Source of the DNA: Meira nashicola
Taxonomy: Eukaryota > Basidiomycota > Exobasidiomycetes > Exobasidiales > Brachybasidiaceae
Direction: 5' to 3'
NCBI GenBank assembly: GCA_001600355.1
Contig: BCJU01000001.1
Span: 5,766,013-5,830,012 of the forward strand
DNA: 64,000 nucleotides
Positions 49,142 through 59,268 of the stretch are shown piece by piece. The notes beneath the pieces are model-generated. The model saw only the letters and a program-made list of their open reading frames with translations, was not told the DNA's origin and did not search any database. The first letter of the stretch is position 1. The number at the start of each line of letters is the position of its first letter. The translations under genes and the position numbers were made by a program.

Positions 49142-51577
49142 CTACTTTGAAGGATTAGAAGGAGGAGGAGGAGAACTAGCTCCCGCATAAGGTGTACCTT
49201 GAGCTTCATGTTGTTGCTGCCATGCACGAGCTTGTTGTTGAGCGAATTGAATTCGAGAGATTGCATTTATCAGAGAAGGTGTGGCTGGAATGGTTGGATT
49301 AGAAGGTGGACTTGCATTACCATCACGATAAACGTTTACTGGTTTATGAACTTTTGCATCTGAACCTTTTGAAGATGAAGAAGATCCGCTTGCCATTGTT
49401 GTTCCTGTAAGTCTACTATCAACTTGACCGGTCGATAAACTTGTACCGCTGTTTGTACTTGTATTGCTCAAAATTGGAGGTCTTGGTAATGCATATCCGC
49501 CGTAATTCATAGTTGTTGTTGAATTTGAATGTTTATCCAAACTGGGAACTAAGGCAGAAAAAGCGGTAGATTTATTCATTCGTTTTTCGTCATCTGAACC
49601 TTCTACGTCTGTTTTATCGTCATCATCGTCATCATCGCCGTTCAAATGTTCTTTTTCATCGTCATCATCATCATCGCTTGTATCGCTATTGAAATCATCA
49701 TCGTCTTCATCACGCTTACTTAAACGTTCAAATCTTGCAGGTCCTCCACTTCTTGTTGTTTTTGTTGATCTTTTTCTTTTTATACGTTCTCCAACTGAAC
49801 TTATTGCACCAGCCGTAAAAGTATCATTCAATGTTCCATCACCGCTTAAACCTCCATAATGTGCAGGCTTTGAACGATCACTATCAAAGAAATCCGCCAT
49901 CCTTTGCCAAGCATTAGGAGCAGGTTCAAACATTCCTGCACGGGGAGAAATAGCATCAATCTGTGCTTTACTTTTATTGTACTTTGGATCATCGTATAAT
50001 GTTGCACTTGAGCCAATACCACCAGAAATTCCATTCTCCATTTTACCGGATTCCATGTGTTGAGTATATGTTCCTAAATATTGATTCCATTCCGATTCAG
50101 GATCATGACCACAACGACGATGGAAGAATAATTCAAACGCAAATCCTACAACACTTCCTAAAACTGCTCCTGCAATATAACCTTTGAATGTGCTCGTATG
50201 CCATGCACTTTCCAAATGAGATTGAGCATCTGTATTGTCATGCATAAACAAAATTGTCCATAAATCCAACCAATTCGAAGAAGGTTCAATAGAAGGTGCT
50301 ACTAATGCAACTCCATTCAAGAAAGTTACCATTCCGATCAAAGATGTACAAGCGTTCAAGATCATCATTTGAATTATTTTTGCTTTTGGTTGAATGAGTG
50401 GAACGGTGAAAGAGAGTGTAAATACTCCTAACAGGATCATACGAATTAACATTGTCTTAATTCCAAAGACAGCGGTTAAAATGATTGTGAAAGTTGTTCC
50501 TCCTAAAATACCCGTCATTGCTCTTGCAAGGAATGCAAAATGTCCAGCCAAAAAAGCACCTAATAAACCAGGTGCAAGCCAAACGGCAAAATAAGCACCT
50601 GCAGAAAGTGATTTTTTACCATCATTAACGCAAATTGCACTTGTAATGACTGCAGTCAAATAAGAAAAGAATAAGAATCCAATCAAAATTCCACCTATTC
50701 CTCCTCCTACTAAAGCACGCTTCTTTTGTGCTTTTCTTCTTTTTGCAGCACTTTTAGCAGATGAATCGATTGAACTTCTTTGATGAGTTTCATTGTTTAG
50801 TGAAAACATTCTTGCTAATTTTGCACCAACTCCTTTTGGTCGGTTGATATTAGAATGATTTCCACGTGATAAACCAACTTTGTGAAGCCAGAAAAATGAT
50901 GCATAGCCAAAGAAGAGTAAAGTTAAACCCGTCGTGATCCAAACGATAGTATAAAGGATACGTGCCCAATTCATACTTTTGAGTAAAGCAGCCCAAGAAA
51001 AGATGTTTGCATCTAAAGCAGACATTGTGATCGGTATGGTTGCGCTCATAGGTGCAATATTAGTTGCCAAACCAGTGATGGAGGTTTTATTTGATGATCC
51101 AGAAACGGCGCCGTTTTGGGAGAGAGAATCTACTTCAACTGCTTTTATATATGATTCTGGTAATCCTTGCCCTTTATGTTCGGCTCCGTAATTTTGAAAA
51201 GCTTTTGCTAAATCTTCAGAATTTGCTCCATGAAAAGTTTGATCTTCCGCTTTTAGTGCTTGCCATTCTTCATTTAAAGAATTCATCTTTGTTGAATGTG
51301 ATGATAATGCTTGAACGATTTCGTATGAATGATGGTTTTCATAATGATCATCAGTTCCTGCTGCTAATAATTGTGGAAAGGATTGTACGTTTGCTAAAAG
51401 TGCCGTTTTATCGTCTATTGGTACTCCACTACCACCTTGTCTTCGTTTGATTGTTGAAGGGTCGTATAGGAGTTTGGAAGTATGATCTAATTTTAGACCG
51501 GGCATTCTCTCAAAAATATCTGCCAAATGAGCAGAAGCTCGCCTTTGAGCTTCTGTACTATCTGCCGGATTGCTCAT
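49142..51577 (-). CDS. Multi-pass membrane protein with TM7S3/TM198-like (DUF4203) region
   Basis: An 811-aa integral membrane protein without a clear signal peptide. The first ~185 residues are soluble. Hydrophobic segments follow at about 205-230 (WARILYTIVWITTGLTLLFF) and in a block from about 290 to 480, including LVGGGIGGILIGFLFFSYL, APGLLGAFLAGHFAFLARA, GGTTFTIILTAVFGIKTM and MILLGVFTLSFTVPLI. The pattern of closely spaced Gly-rich helices resembles the TM7S3/TM198-type DUF4203 family seen in many fungal proteins of unknown role. The C-terminal 300 residues are hydrophilic, with an Asp-rich tract and a Gln-rich end; this part should face the cytosol. The family call is from memory of helix pattern and not from a motif. 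Confidence 0.65.
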   Translation of the reverse strand: MSNPADSTEAQRRASAHLADIFERMPGLKLDHTSKLLYDPSTIKRRQGGSGVPIDDKTALLANVQSFPQLLAAGTDDHYENHHSYEIVQALSSHSTKMNSLNEEWQALKAEDQTFHGANSEDLAKAFQNYGAEHKGQGLPESYIKAVEVDSLSQNGAVSGSSNKTSITGLATNIAPMSATIPITMSALDANIFSWAALLKSMNWARILYTIVWITTGLTLLFFGYASFFWLHKVGLSRGNHSNINRPKGVGAKLARMFSLNNETHQRSSIDSSAKSAAKRRKAQKKRALVGGGIGGILIGFLFFSYLTAVITSAICVNDGKKSLSAGAYFAVWLAPGLLGAFLAGHFAFLARAMTGILGGTTFTIILTAVFGIKTMLIRMILLGVFTLSFTVPLIQPKAKIIQMMILNACTSLIGMVTFLNGVALVAPSIEPSSNWLDLWTILFMHDNTDAQSHLESAWHTSTFKGYIAGAVLGSVVGFAFELFFHRRCGHDPESEWNQYLGTYTQHMESGKMENGISGGIGSSATLYDDPKYNKSKAQIDAISPRAGMFEPAPNAWQRMADFFDSDRSKPAHYGGLSGDGTLNDTFTAGAISSVGERIKRKRSTKTTRSGGPARFERLSKRDEDDDDFNSDTSDDDDDDEKEHLNGDDDDDDDKTDVEGSDDEKRMNKSTAFSALVPSLDKHSNSTTTMNYGGYALPRPPILSNTSTNSGTSLSTGQVDSRLTGTTMASGSSSSSKGSDAKVHKPVNVYRDGNASPPSNPTIPATPSLINAISRIQFAQQQARAWQQQHEAQGTPYAGASSPPPPSNPSK
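49614..49690 (-). repeat. (GAT)n-type codon repeat encoding poly-Asp
   Basis: Repeated ATC/GTC triplets on the plus strand encode several Asp-rich runs (DDDDDD) in the tail of the membrane protein. A simple-sequence repeat likely to vary in copy number between strains. Confidence 0.7.
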
Positions 51578-52418
51578 CGTTTGAATTACTCGATTGAATA
51601 TTCTCGGAAAGGGAACCGAGACGAGATCTGTTTCGTAATAAGCTCCTGAATAGGTGTTGCTCTCTCCTGATCGTCGTCAAATAAAAAAAGAAATGGTATC
51701 GTGTATCGTAGTCGTAAAGCCTTGTCGTCAAAGAGGGGTATAGATCATAATCTCTCGTTTCGTTTTTCGTTATCGTTATGAGGGTAAAGGTATTTTGAAT
51801 ATCAAAACGGAACTTTTTAACAAAAAGGAGTCAACTTTGGTTAAAAAACTGTCGACTTTATCTCATCCGAATTCAAAACAAACGCTTCCCTAGCTCGTCC
51901 AAAACAGATCCCTTTCTTTTTCGACCCAAACATATGTATGTATGCAGAAGCACAGATTGTCTACAGTGCATCATCACAATTCTCCTTCTATCACATGAGC
52001 AGCATGGTAAGTATGTACATAGAAAGATCACACGCATTTACGCACAAATAAAGATAGGGGTAAATTTTTGCCTATGCATCTTAAGCTTAAAAAAATCTCC
52101 ACAAAAAAATTTAAAGCTTCTAAGAATAATAAAACAGAGAAAGTGCATCATGCACCAAAGTCAAATTAACGCGAACACTGTGTTTTTGCACGGCGCGTCA
52201 GTGTTGGTTTCTTCAAGAACAACACCAAAAAACCTGATATAAAAAGGACAAGCCCCTAACCATTGCCGGCCGATCTCTCAGATTATGAGGTTATTTATGT
52301 TTTATACATACGTCGAAATTTGATATGATAATGATTACAATGGTATGTACACTGATTAAAATATATAATGGATGTTTATAATACAATATGCCGAACAGAT
52401 TCATTATTTTTTGTCCTA
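51578..52418. other. intergenic spacer between membrane protein start and ligase-fusion 3' end
   Basis: About 840 bp of AT-rich DNA that should include the promoter of the membrane protein gene (minus strand) and the 3' UTR of the SWIM-ligase gene. I see no RNA gene and no recognisable ORF. Confidence 0.45.
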
Positions 52419-53931
52419 TCATTTGGAAGGACCTGCTGAGATAATCGCAGGAGATTGTCCTTGTTGTGATTGTGCATTTTCCAATTGCCTTTGTAAATCT
52501 TCAGCTCTGGCTTCAGCTCTAAAAGTATGAGATCGTACGATAGCATCGCATGGCTCCGTTTTATCAGGACATGTTCCTTCATAAATAGGAAATCTTGGAA
52601 ATCCGTCATGTGATAATTCTTGAAAACGATAACGTATAATCATTCCTATCGCCGGTTGCCAAGCATTTCTTTGAGCATGTGAAAAACCGGAACCAACGGA
52701 AATGATATGACCACTTTGCATCTTTACCGTACATGCTCCCATCCTTCCTTTATGTTCACCTTGACCCCATTCATGTCCTACTACAAGTGCTTCTGCATCA
52801 TACCATAATTTGTGCTTGTATAAAGATTTACTTCTACCTGCTTCATACATCGAGCCAGGTTGTCTAAGCATTAAACCTTCTCCTCCTTTATGCAAGATTT
52901 GCTTCATCAATTCATTGAAATGCGCTTTTCCTGTGCATTTGACAGCGGGAAGAACACAAATCTTTCCGCCCTGCTTGTTATTTGTCGCTTCTTGAATTTG
53001 ATCTGGTGTTTGTTCTCCGTCCGGTAGTCGGGATCGCAATAGCTTAAGTCTATCCTCATAAGGCAAATTTACGTTTGTCACATCAAAAGCCATCAGATTA
53101 ATCCTGTTCCATGCATCAGCGTCAGCTCTTCTACAAATACCTGAAGTTGTATCGAAAGCGTCACGTTTCATCCATAATTCTCCGTCTAAATGCAAATCTT
53201 TTGGTAATCGATCTTTAAACCATTTAGGCGGATTCCATGCTCTTCCAGATCTGGCGTACATCTTTTCTCCATTCCACCAAGCACGTACGCCATCCAACTT
53301 TTCCGATAGCCAATATCCTTCTGGATTTTTTGTCTCTGGCCATTTTAGTGCAAGCAATAGAGGTGCAGCTCCATTCAATCCTCTTGGACCACCATTATCT
53401 CGTTCGTTAAACATACCAAAGTATTTATTTATCTTTTTGGGAGATTTTGTGGAAGTTGAGTAAGGAAATACGTCGGGATCTGCATCAGGAGTAGCGGAGA
53501 GGGATGCAGAAGGAGGTGTACCACTAAAAGCGTCACTCGCTGAACGTTTGAGAGATCGATTCGATGTTGTTCGTTTGAGTGACGAAGCGCTGCAATGTGT
53601 TTTTGCAAGTCGGGTACGAACACTCTCATATTCTTCACCTAGCAAAGTTTTCAGATGTGCACATGTTCTTGACTTTTCTGGTTCTGTCAAATTACGCCAG
53701 CTCGGACAGGTACACGAATAAAACCCATCTGCTCGCCTGCAAAGATGGAAGAAAGAATGAGTACATATACATTTCATCTTTATCTTTTTATTTTCGTCAT
53801 TCTCACCTCTTTTGTATATACGGATCTTTCGCCGCTCCCTTTACTGTACGCTTTTCCCCAATTGATAATAAAATTGCCGGTTTTATCTTTCTACATGCTT
53901 CATTTTCCACTTCTGCTGTTTCTATGTCCAT
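52419..53931 (-). CDS. SWIM zinc finger fused to ATP-dependent DNA ligase domain (two exons)
   Basis: Spliced CDS: complement of 52419..53736 joined to 53807..53931, 480 aa; the 70-nt intron has GTGAGA and GCAG ends. Splicing joins exon 1 (MDIETAEVENEACR..) in frame to a SWIM-type zinc finger with ligands Cys50, Cys52, Cys67 and His69 (CTC, then CAH). A Ser-rich linker leads to a compact ATP-dependent ligase: the adenylated Lys is Lys188 in WLSEKLDGVRAWW (motif I), followed by LDGELWMKR (motif III), KGGEGLMLR (motif IV), and KHKLWYDAEALVVGHEWG (motif V). The C-terminal OB domain contains GRMGACTVKMQSGHIISVGSGF. The architecture is known from bacterial minimal ligases with a SWIM finger and appears in some fungi. 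It is distinct from Cdc9 and Lig4, lacking their DNA-binding and BRCT domains. Probable nuclear or mitochondrial repair role; no strong targeting signal. Confidence 0.9.
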
Positions 53932-55492
53932 ATTTAGAGGAAAATAAACTTAAGGTCACCCGCCCAAGAAGGCGAAAAGAACGTCGCAATCCTTTCGGAT
54001 GGTAGGAGAAGTAGTATGATGTATCTGTCCATCAAAACTCTAATCGTGTCTGCAGATACAAAAATTAAGTTGTTGGACCGTGCCTGCATTCACGCTAAAG
54101 TCTCACGCTTTTTCTAAAGAAAGATTAGGTAAGCGTCTTCCCTTTCTTCATATATTTGATTATCATGTGTAACTGTGAAGCTTTTGACACTTGGGTAAGT
54201 GAAGATGAATGTTGATCAAATTATCGATCAGTAGATTTGAACTAGCTCAGTGCCAAGCAATTAATCTTTACGCTAGACAACAAGAAAGGAAAAGATGGTT
54301 AACGTTGAATTGCATGGGCATGTATAGTAGTGGCTGGGCGTATAAATTGCATGCGTGTCTATCAAGCTTAGCGCATATACACAGATCCAGATGCATGCAG
54401 AAAGGGTAATAATAGAGATTTATCCACCCGACATCATAAATGTAGAATACACACAGAGTTGAGGATCTTTATTAAGTTGATGATTTGTAACAAATATGAC
54501 ATCAATGAAGACTGATTCAGTTTGATTCGAATTCCTATTCTAAGAGGTAAAGACCTCCTTTTGACCGGCCGAAAGGCTGTGAAGGGTAAGAAACAGGGTC
54601 AAGTGGAACAAATTCAAGCCACTGTTTTTGTGTGTGTAATTAATGACCCAAGAATTCGTTCAGTTCCTCTAGAGTGGAGAAAAAAGAAATCTTACGCGAG
54701 GGCACAGCACGGCGCGGGCTGCACTGCAAAGCGCTGTGCGTATCATATTCCAATCAAGGGGTTTTTGAGAAAAAAAAAAGAAAGCTTCCCGCATAAATGG
54801 CATGTTGCAAGAACTGTCTACACTTTCCCTGTTGTTACATCAGATGTGTGCGCACCCTGCGCTGCGTATATATTTTAGTTTAGCCTGGAATGAGGGTTCT
54901 TATTTCGGCTTTGAAATTCCATCCTATCGAGCGGCACACTGCCTTTTTGTTAAAAATGGACGCCGTAGCCTCCACTGCAACACTCATCCAATGCGCCAGA
55001 AACATTCAAGAAGAACAGAGCCATACATACTCTTTTGTTCATCAGACAGAGATGACGCACGACATAGATGAATCATGCATGTATACTGCATGTACAGTTG
55101 GATTGTCGGCTTGCATTTAGGTAAAGATGATTTTTGCGCTGCGCAAGAGTTGTATAATGAATAGGTGGGGAAGATGGATCTCTTATAACTGCCGATATAT
55201 TAAAATTATCCAATCGGCCAGAATTGCCGATTTGAAATAAATGTATTACGTATTTTGTCATCCACAGTTTGTGATTCTCTCCACATCCTCATCATCACTA
55301 CTTTCATTTCTTTAAAGAGAAACCTGAGATTGATTCAAGCCGAAAGCGGTACATGCGTCAATTGACTTATTACGATTAGGAGAGTTTAAAAGGAGCAAGA
55401 AGAATAGAAACAAAGTAGAACTTCTTCTTCAAAGGTCAACAACTACACTTATCACAATTTACAAGCGATACCTATCACCTACCTCTTGCACC
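53932..55492. other. long intergenic region between divergent genes
   Basis: About 1.56 kb. Several ORFs of 60-118 codons occur but none has a recognisable domain or a coherent splice model. No tRNA or 5S gene was recognised. The last 100 bp before 55493 are pyrimidine-rich and likely hold the protease transcription start. Confidence 0.45.
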
Positions 55493-56935
55493 ATGGTCAA
55501 TTTACATTTAGCTGCAGTTTGTTTAGCAGCTGCTTCTGCTTTAATGGTTGAACCTTCTACTTCGATGCCAACTACAAGTACTTCATCAATACGATCTCCA
55601 ATTGATCATCCTATAACAAAAAGGCGGTTTCAATTGCCTAAATTTGAAAATGAAGATGAACTAGTAGAATGGACTGAACAACATAAAGCAGCTTTACGAT
55701 TAAAATATGCATCTAAACTTCAAGATAGTCAAAAACGAGAAACAGAATTAGCCGAAGAAAGAAGGAGAAAAAGGAAAAGATCTCTTTTAGGTGTTCGTGA
55801 TTCATCATCATCTGTTGGAGATGTTTCATTGATAAATTATCAACATGATAGTACATTTTACGCTCCCGTTTCTATAGGAACGCCAAGTCAAAGTGTAAAT
55901 TTAGTCTTGGATACAGGTTCATCAGATATGTGGACAGTACAAGGTAAAGAGAATTGGAATCCGGCTAGTTCTACAACGTTTTCTAATTCAACTACCCCAT
56001 TCAAGATAACATACGGATCAGGTTCAGTTAGTGGTACTTTAGCATCTGATTCGGTAACTCTTGCAGGTCAAACGGCAAACAGTCAAAAGTTTGCAATTGC
56101 AACTTATATCTCTTCAGGTTTATTGGGAAATGCAGTTGAAGGTATTATGGGTTTAGGATTTCCAAGTTTATCGACCAGTAAATCAACACCTTTCTGGCAA
56201 AATGTTGGAGCAAACGAATTTAGCTTTTATTTAGCTTCTGATAATAGTACAGATTTATCATCTTATTCGGATAAAGCGATTGGTGGAACGTTTACTTTGG
56301 GTGGACGTAATTCAAGTTTATTCAAAGGAGATATTAATTGGTCAGATGTGATTGATGAATCGTATTGGTTAATCACTTTAGGAGGAGTTACTGTGAACGA
56401 TCAAAGTGTTAATTTAGAAGGAACAAATAAAGTTGCAGTTGATACAGGAACAACTTTAATCGGTGCACCTGCAACTGTTGTAGATCAAATTTACGGTCAA
56501 ATTCAAAATAGTAAACAAATGTCAACGGGTTATTATACTTTCCCATGTAACGAAAATACAATAAGTGCAACTCTTCATTTCGGTAATCAAGAATACACTT
56601 TAACTTCCGAAGATCTTATTGCTGGAACAGTTGATTCAACGAATACGAATTGCTTAGGTGCTTTTTTCAGTATCGGTTCAACGTCAAAAGATGAATTACA
56701 ATATATTTTAGGAGATGCTTTTTTGATGAACGTTTATTCAATATTTTCAAATGCCAATAAAACGGCAAAAGTTGGCTTTGCTTCTTTGGCTGATGGTTTA
56801 GGTAGTTCAACTGCTTCGAGAACTGTGAATTCAGTTGTAGCCGCAAATTCAGCACTTGTCTCAACAAACCTAAACAGTTATGTTTTTATCACTCTCACAC
56901 TCTTTGTAGCATTTATAACCACCTTTTTGGTCTAA
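55493..56935 (+). CDS. GPI-type pepsin-like aspartic protease (yapsin-like)
   Basis: A 480-aa secreted aspartic protease. An N-terminal signal (LHLAAVCLAAASALM) is followed by a propeptide with a polybasic RRRKRKR cluster near residue 100, a likely Kex2-type maturation site. Both catalytic Asp are present: Asp140 in LDTGSSDMW and Asp317 in VDTGTTLIG. The flap region, with YGSGSVSGTLASDSV, is intact. The C-terminus ends with a Ser-rich stretch and a hydrophobic tail (FITLTLFVAFITTFLV), typical of a GPI-anchor attachment signal, so it is probably held at the cell surface or wall. Mature size (about 350 aa) fits the pepsin family. Confidence 0.92.
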   Translation: MVNLHLAAVCLAAASALMVEPSTSMPTTSTSSIRSPIDHPITKRRFQLPKFENEDELVEWTEQHKAALRLKYASKLQDSQKRETELAEERRRKRKRSLLGVRDSSSSVGDVSLINYQHDSTFYAPVSIGTPSQSVNLVLDTGSSDMWTVQGKENWNPASSTTFSNSTTPFKITYGSGSVSGTLASDSVTLAGQTANSQKFAIATYISSGLLGNAVEGIMGLGFPSLSTSKSTPFWQNVGANEFSFYLASDNSTDLSSYSDKAIGGTFTLGGRNSSLFKGDINWSDVIDESYWLITLGGVTVNDQSVNLEGTNKVAVDTGTTLIGAPATVVDQIYGQIQNSKQMSTGYYTFPCNENTISATLHFGNQEYTLTSEDLIAGTVDSTNTNCLGAFFSIGSTSKDELQYILGDAFLMNVYSIFSNANKTAKVGFASLADGLGSSTASRTVNSVVAANSALVSTNLNSYVFITLTLFVAFITTFLV

Positions 56936-57157
56936 TTTCATTCTTTCGTTTTTGTAGCTTATTCTCACCATAACATGTGTATATACTTTTTTCATCTTTT
57001 TTTTGCACTCTGACAAGATGCTTCACTTTTTATAGCTTTTGTCATGAGTAGCACATTCAATCAAAAACAATTAATCTATTGATCAAGTCTAGATAATATA
57101 CAAGGTTTTTTTCCCGGTTCTACTAATAATATATGTTTATGTGTTTGTGTACAATGT

Positions 57158-58156
57158 TTATTCGTCACTTTGATCCATGACCTTTCTTACTGCACTTGTA
57201 TCTAAGAAAGCAACCAATCTTGGCTCAACGAAAAGAGCCTTACTTTGAACTAAAATTCTTCCACGTAAATCTGTCATTGTTGCTTCTACCCATGCTTTTC
57301 GTCCTTCATGTTCGATTAATTTTGTTTCAACAACTACTACACTATCAGCTTTGACTGGTTTTTTATAATCAATTTCCAAATGTGCCGTTACGCCAATTTG
57401 ATGCGGTAAATGAAAGAATGAAGTTCTCGCTAAAGTCTCATCTAAAACTGTTGCTAATAAACCACCATGAACGATTCCATCGTGACCGCATAAATTTCTT
57501 CCAAGATGAACGAATGCAAAAGCATCTCCTCTATTTCCTCCTAATACTTCAGCTCCATGACGTGTTTTACTAACTACAACAGGAGGAACACAAAGCATTC
57601 CAGGCTTTCGTAATGATCCTGCCGTTAGACTGTATGGAATCATATGTGCTGGAAAATTAGCAAACGGTCTTGATAAAACATAATGAGCTTTTACCTCTCC
57701 ATCTTTAGCGTTTACGTATGTTGCTGGATTTTGATTATTTTTTGATCCTGATGATGATGTTTGAGATTTAACTACAGATCTACTTGCCAATAAAGATCTT
57801 ACGTGAGGTAAATTGACTAATTCTTTGTCCAATCTTTCTTTATACTTTTCTGCTTCGGCTGTTTCGGGTAACGGAAGTGGAGGAGTTGGACGAGGATAGA
57901 GTAACAAGATTGATTCTGGAGGATAAATTGATCCTAAAAAGTATGATCCTGCTCCAAATAAGCCTAACAAGACGGCAAAACGAAAAGGTCTAGATTGCCA
58001 TGCCCCTTTTCCTGATTGAGGTGGTGTTGATTGTATGCTTGCTTGATCTGATTGTGGAACAGAAGAGGCATATTTGCGTATCTGTCCAAGACGTGTTTCA
58101 ATTGAGATTGATTTAGATAATATTCCACATGTACCACCGCATCGTCTGATGAGCAT
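57158..58156 (-). CDS. Mitochondrial 4HBT-fold acyl-CoA thioesterase-like protein (THEM4/PaaI type)
   Basis: A 332-aa protein that probably cleaves acyl-CoA thioesters. The C-terminal hotdog domain (about residues 205-320) carries the family motif NLCGHDGIVHGGLLATVLDE, with the HGG and following Asp-Glu of PaaI/THEM4-type enzymes, then GVTAHLEIDYKKPV and SKALFVEPR. The N-terminus begins MLIRRCGGTCGILSKSISIETR, basic and Ser-rich like a mitochondrial presequence, and a single hydrophobic segment (about 58-78, FRFAVLLGLFGAGSYFLG) suggests anchoring in the inner membrane. ATG 58156 is the first in frame. Substrate chain length is not deducible. Confidence 0.88.
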   Translation of the reverse strand: MLIRRCGGTCGILSKSISIETRLGQIRKYASSVPQSDQASIQSTPPQSGKGAWQSRPFRFAVLLGLFGAGSYFLGSIYPPESILLLYPRPTPPLPLPETAEAEKYKERLDKELVNLPHVRSLLASRSVVKSQTSSSGSKNNQNPATYVNAKDGEVKAHYVLSRPFANFPAHMIPYSLTAGSLRKPGMLCVPPVVVSKTRHGAEVLGGNRGDAFAFVHLGRNLCGHDGIVHGGLLATVLDETLARTSFFHLPHQIGVTAHLEIDYKKPVKADSVVVVETKLIEHEGRKAWVEATMTDLRGRILVQSKALFVEPRLVAFLDTSAVRKVMDQSDE

Positions 58157-58294
58157 GATGTTTGCGTAGAAAAGTGGTGGTTGTTGTTCAACAAGAATTA
58201 AAGTACCCGATCAAATTCGTATATGCATGCATGCAGAGCAAAAAAAAAAGTTTAACAATGTTTTGACAGATGTACCGATACCGCTCTTCGGTTC

Positions 58295-58348
58295 ACGCGC
58301 CAATATTTACCCGAGAATACGCGTATTAGGCGTGTCTCTCTATAAAAG
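58295..58348 (+). promoter_or_regulatory. Nudix gene promoter: ACGCG elements and TATA box
   Basis: ACGCG at 58295-58299 and a palindromic AATACGCGTATT at 58316-58327 (MluI-box core 58319-58324) lie upstream of a TATA box TATAAAAG at 58341-58348, 59-66 bp before the Nudix ATG at 58407. Confidence 0.5.
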
Positions 58349-58406
58349 CAACTAGCTAAGATGATCATTCTTCCTCCATCAATCAGTCTTCAAAATTTAA
58401 GTAGTG

Positions 58407-58883
58407 ATGACGGTACGATATCAAGATGTTGTTTGTGCTTTTATCGTAGAAGATGAACAAAAAGAAGAATCGTCCTCCTTTCGAGTTTTATGTTCACAAA
58501 GGTATGATGATGCCGAACATTTTCCATCAATGTATGAATTTCCAGGTGGAAAAGTTGACGAAGGAGAAACACATTTACAAACGATGAAAAGAGAATGTTG
58601 GGAAGAACTTGGAGTGAAAATTGAATCGATTACATCTGATTTAAAACCATGTTATTCTTTCAATCACGAGCCAAAACAAGATAAAAGATTAGGTGGTTTA
58701 GTAACTTTTCGTTTATTCTTTTATTGGGCAAAAATAATTGATAAATCACAACAACCTAAATCACTAGCAAGTCAAAGAGTAGAATGGCTTACACCAGAAC
58801 AAATGGGTAAATTAGCCTTTTGTCCGGGTGATGAAGGTATTATTCAAGGAATGATATCTGGTACTTTAAGGCCTACGGAATGA
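58407..58883 (+). CDS. Nudix (MutT-like) hydrolase
   Basis: A 158-aa hydrolase that cleaves nucleoside diphosphates linked to another moiety, perhaps sanitising oxidised dNTPs. The Nudix box GX5EX7REUXEEXGU is complete: GKVDEGETHLQTMKRECWEE followed by LGV (about residues 49-71), preceded by MYEFPG. ATG 58407 is the true start; the preceding GTG codon at 58404 is in frame but unlikely to initiate. The small size and the YEFPGGK lead-in fit MutT/MTH1-like members, including fungal 8-oxo-dGTPases, but specificity is not certain. No targeting signal is seen. The promoter carries MluI-box-like elements and a TATA box, and G1/S expression would fit a nucleotide-pool role. Confidence 0.9.
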   Translation: MTVRYQDVVCAFIVEDEQKEESSSFRVLCSQRYDDAEHFPSMYEFPGGKVDEGETHLQTMKRECWEELGVKIESITSDLKPCYSFNHEPKQDKRLGGLVTFRLFFYWAKIIDKSQQPKSLASQRVEWLTPEQMGKLAFCPGDEGIIQGMISGTLRPTE

Positions 58884-59268
58884 TTTGTAGATACAAAGCT
58901 GTATACTACTATTCACATTTGTATAATTATATCAAGAATCACGATTGTTATATTTGTGATCATTGTCACTTTAATCTGGAAGATAGTCGAAGGAAGATTG
59001 ATATCATAGAAGCATCAAAAGATAAATAAATACAACTGAAATAAACAACCATATGCCTCATACTTTTATATTTGAATGGTGAAGAGAAGATATCGAGAGT
59101 TTAAACGAATTTAATGAAATCAGACAGAGAGCGAATGTTTCCTAACTATAGAGATGCAGTTCCCTTTGAACTTCTGTAGTAAAAAAGAACAAAGTTTAAG
59201 GAAAGTGATAAGTTAAATTGATTATTGATTGGATACAATAGGTTGGACAATCATCCGTTATGAGATGC
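58884..59268. other. convergent intergenic spacer
   Basis: A 385-bp AT-rich spacer between the convergent Nudix and glyoxalase I genes, expected to hold both 3' UTRs. Nothing else recognised. Confidence 0.5.
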
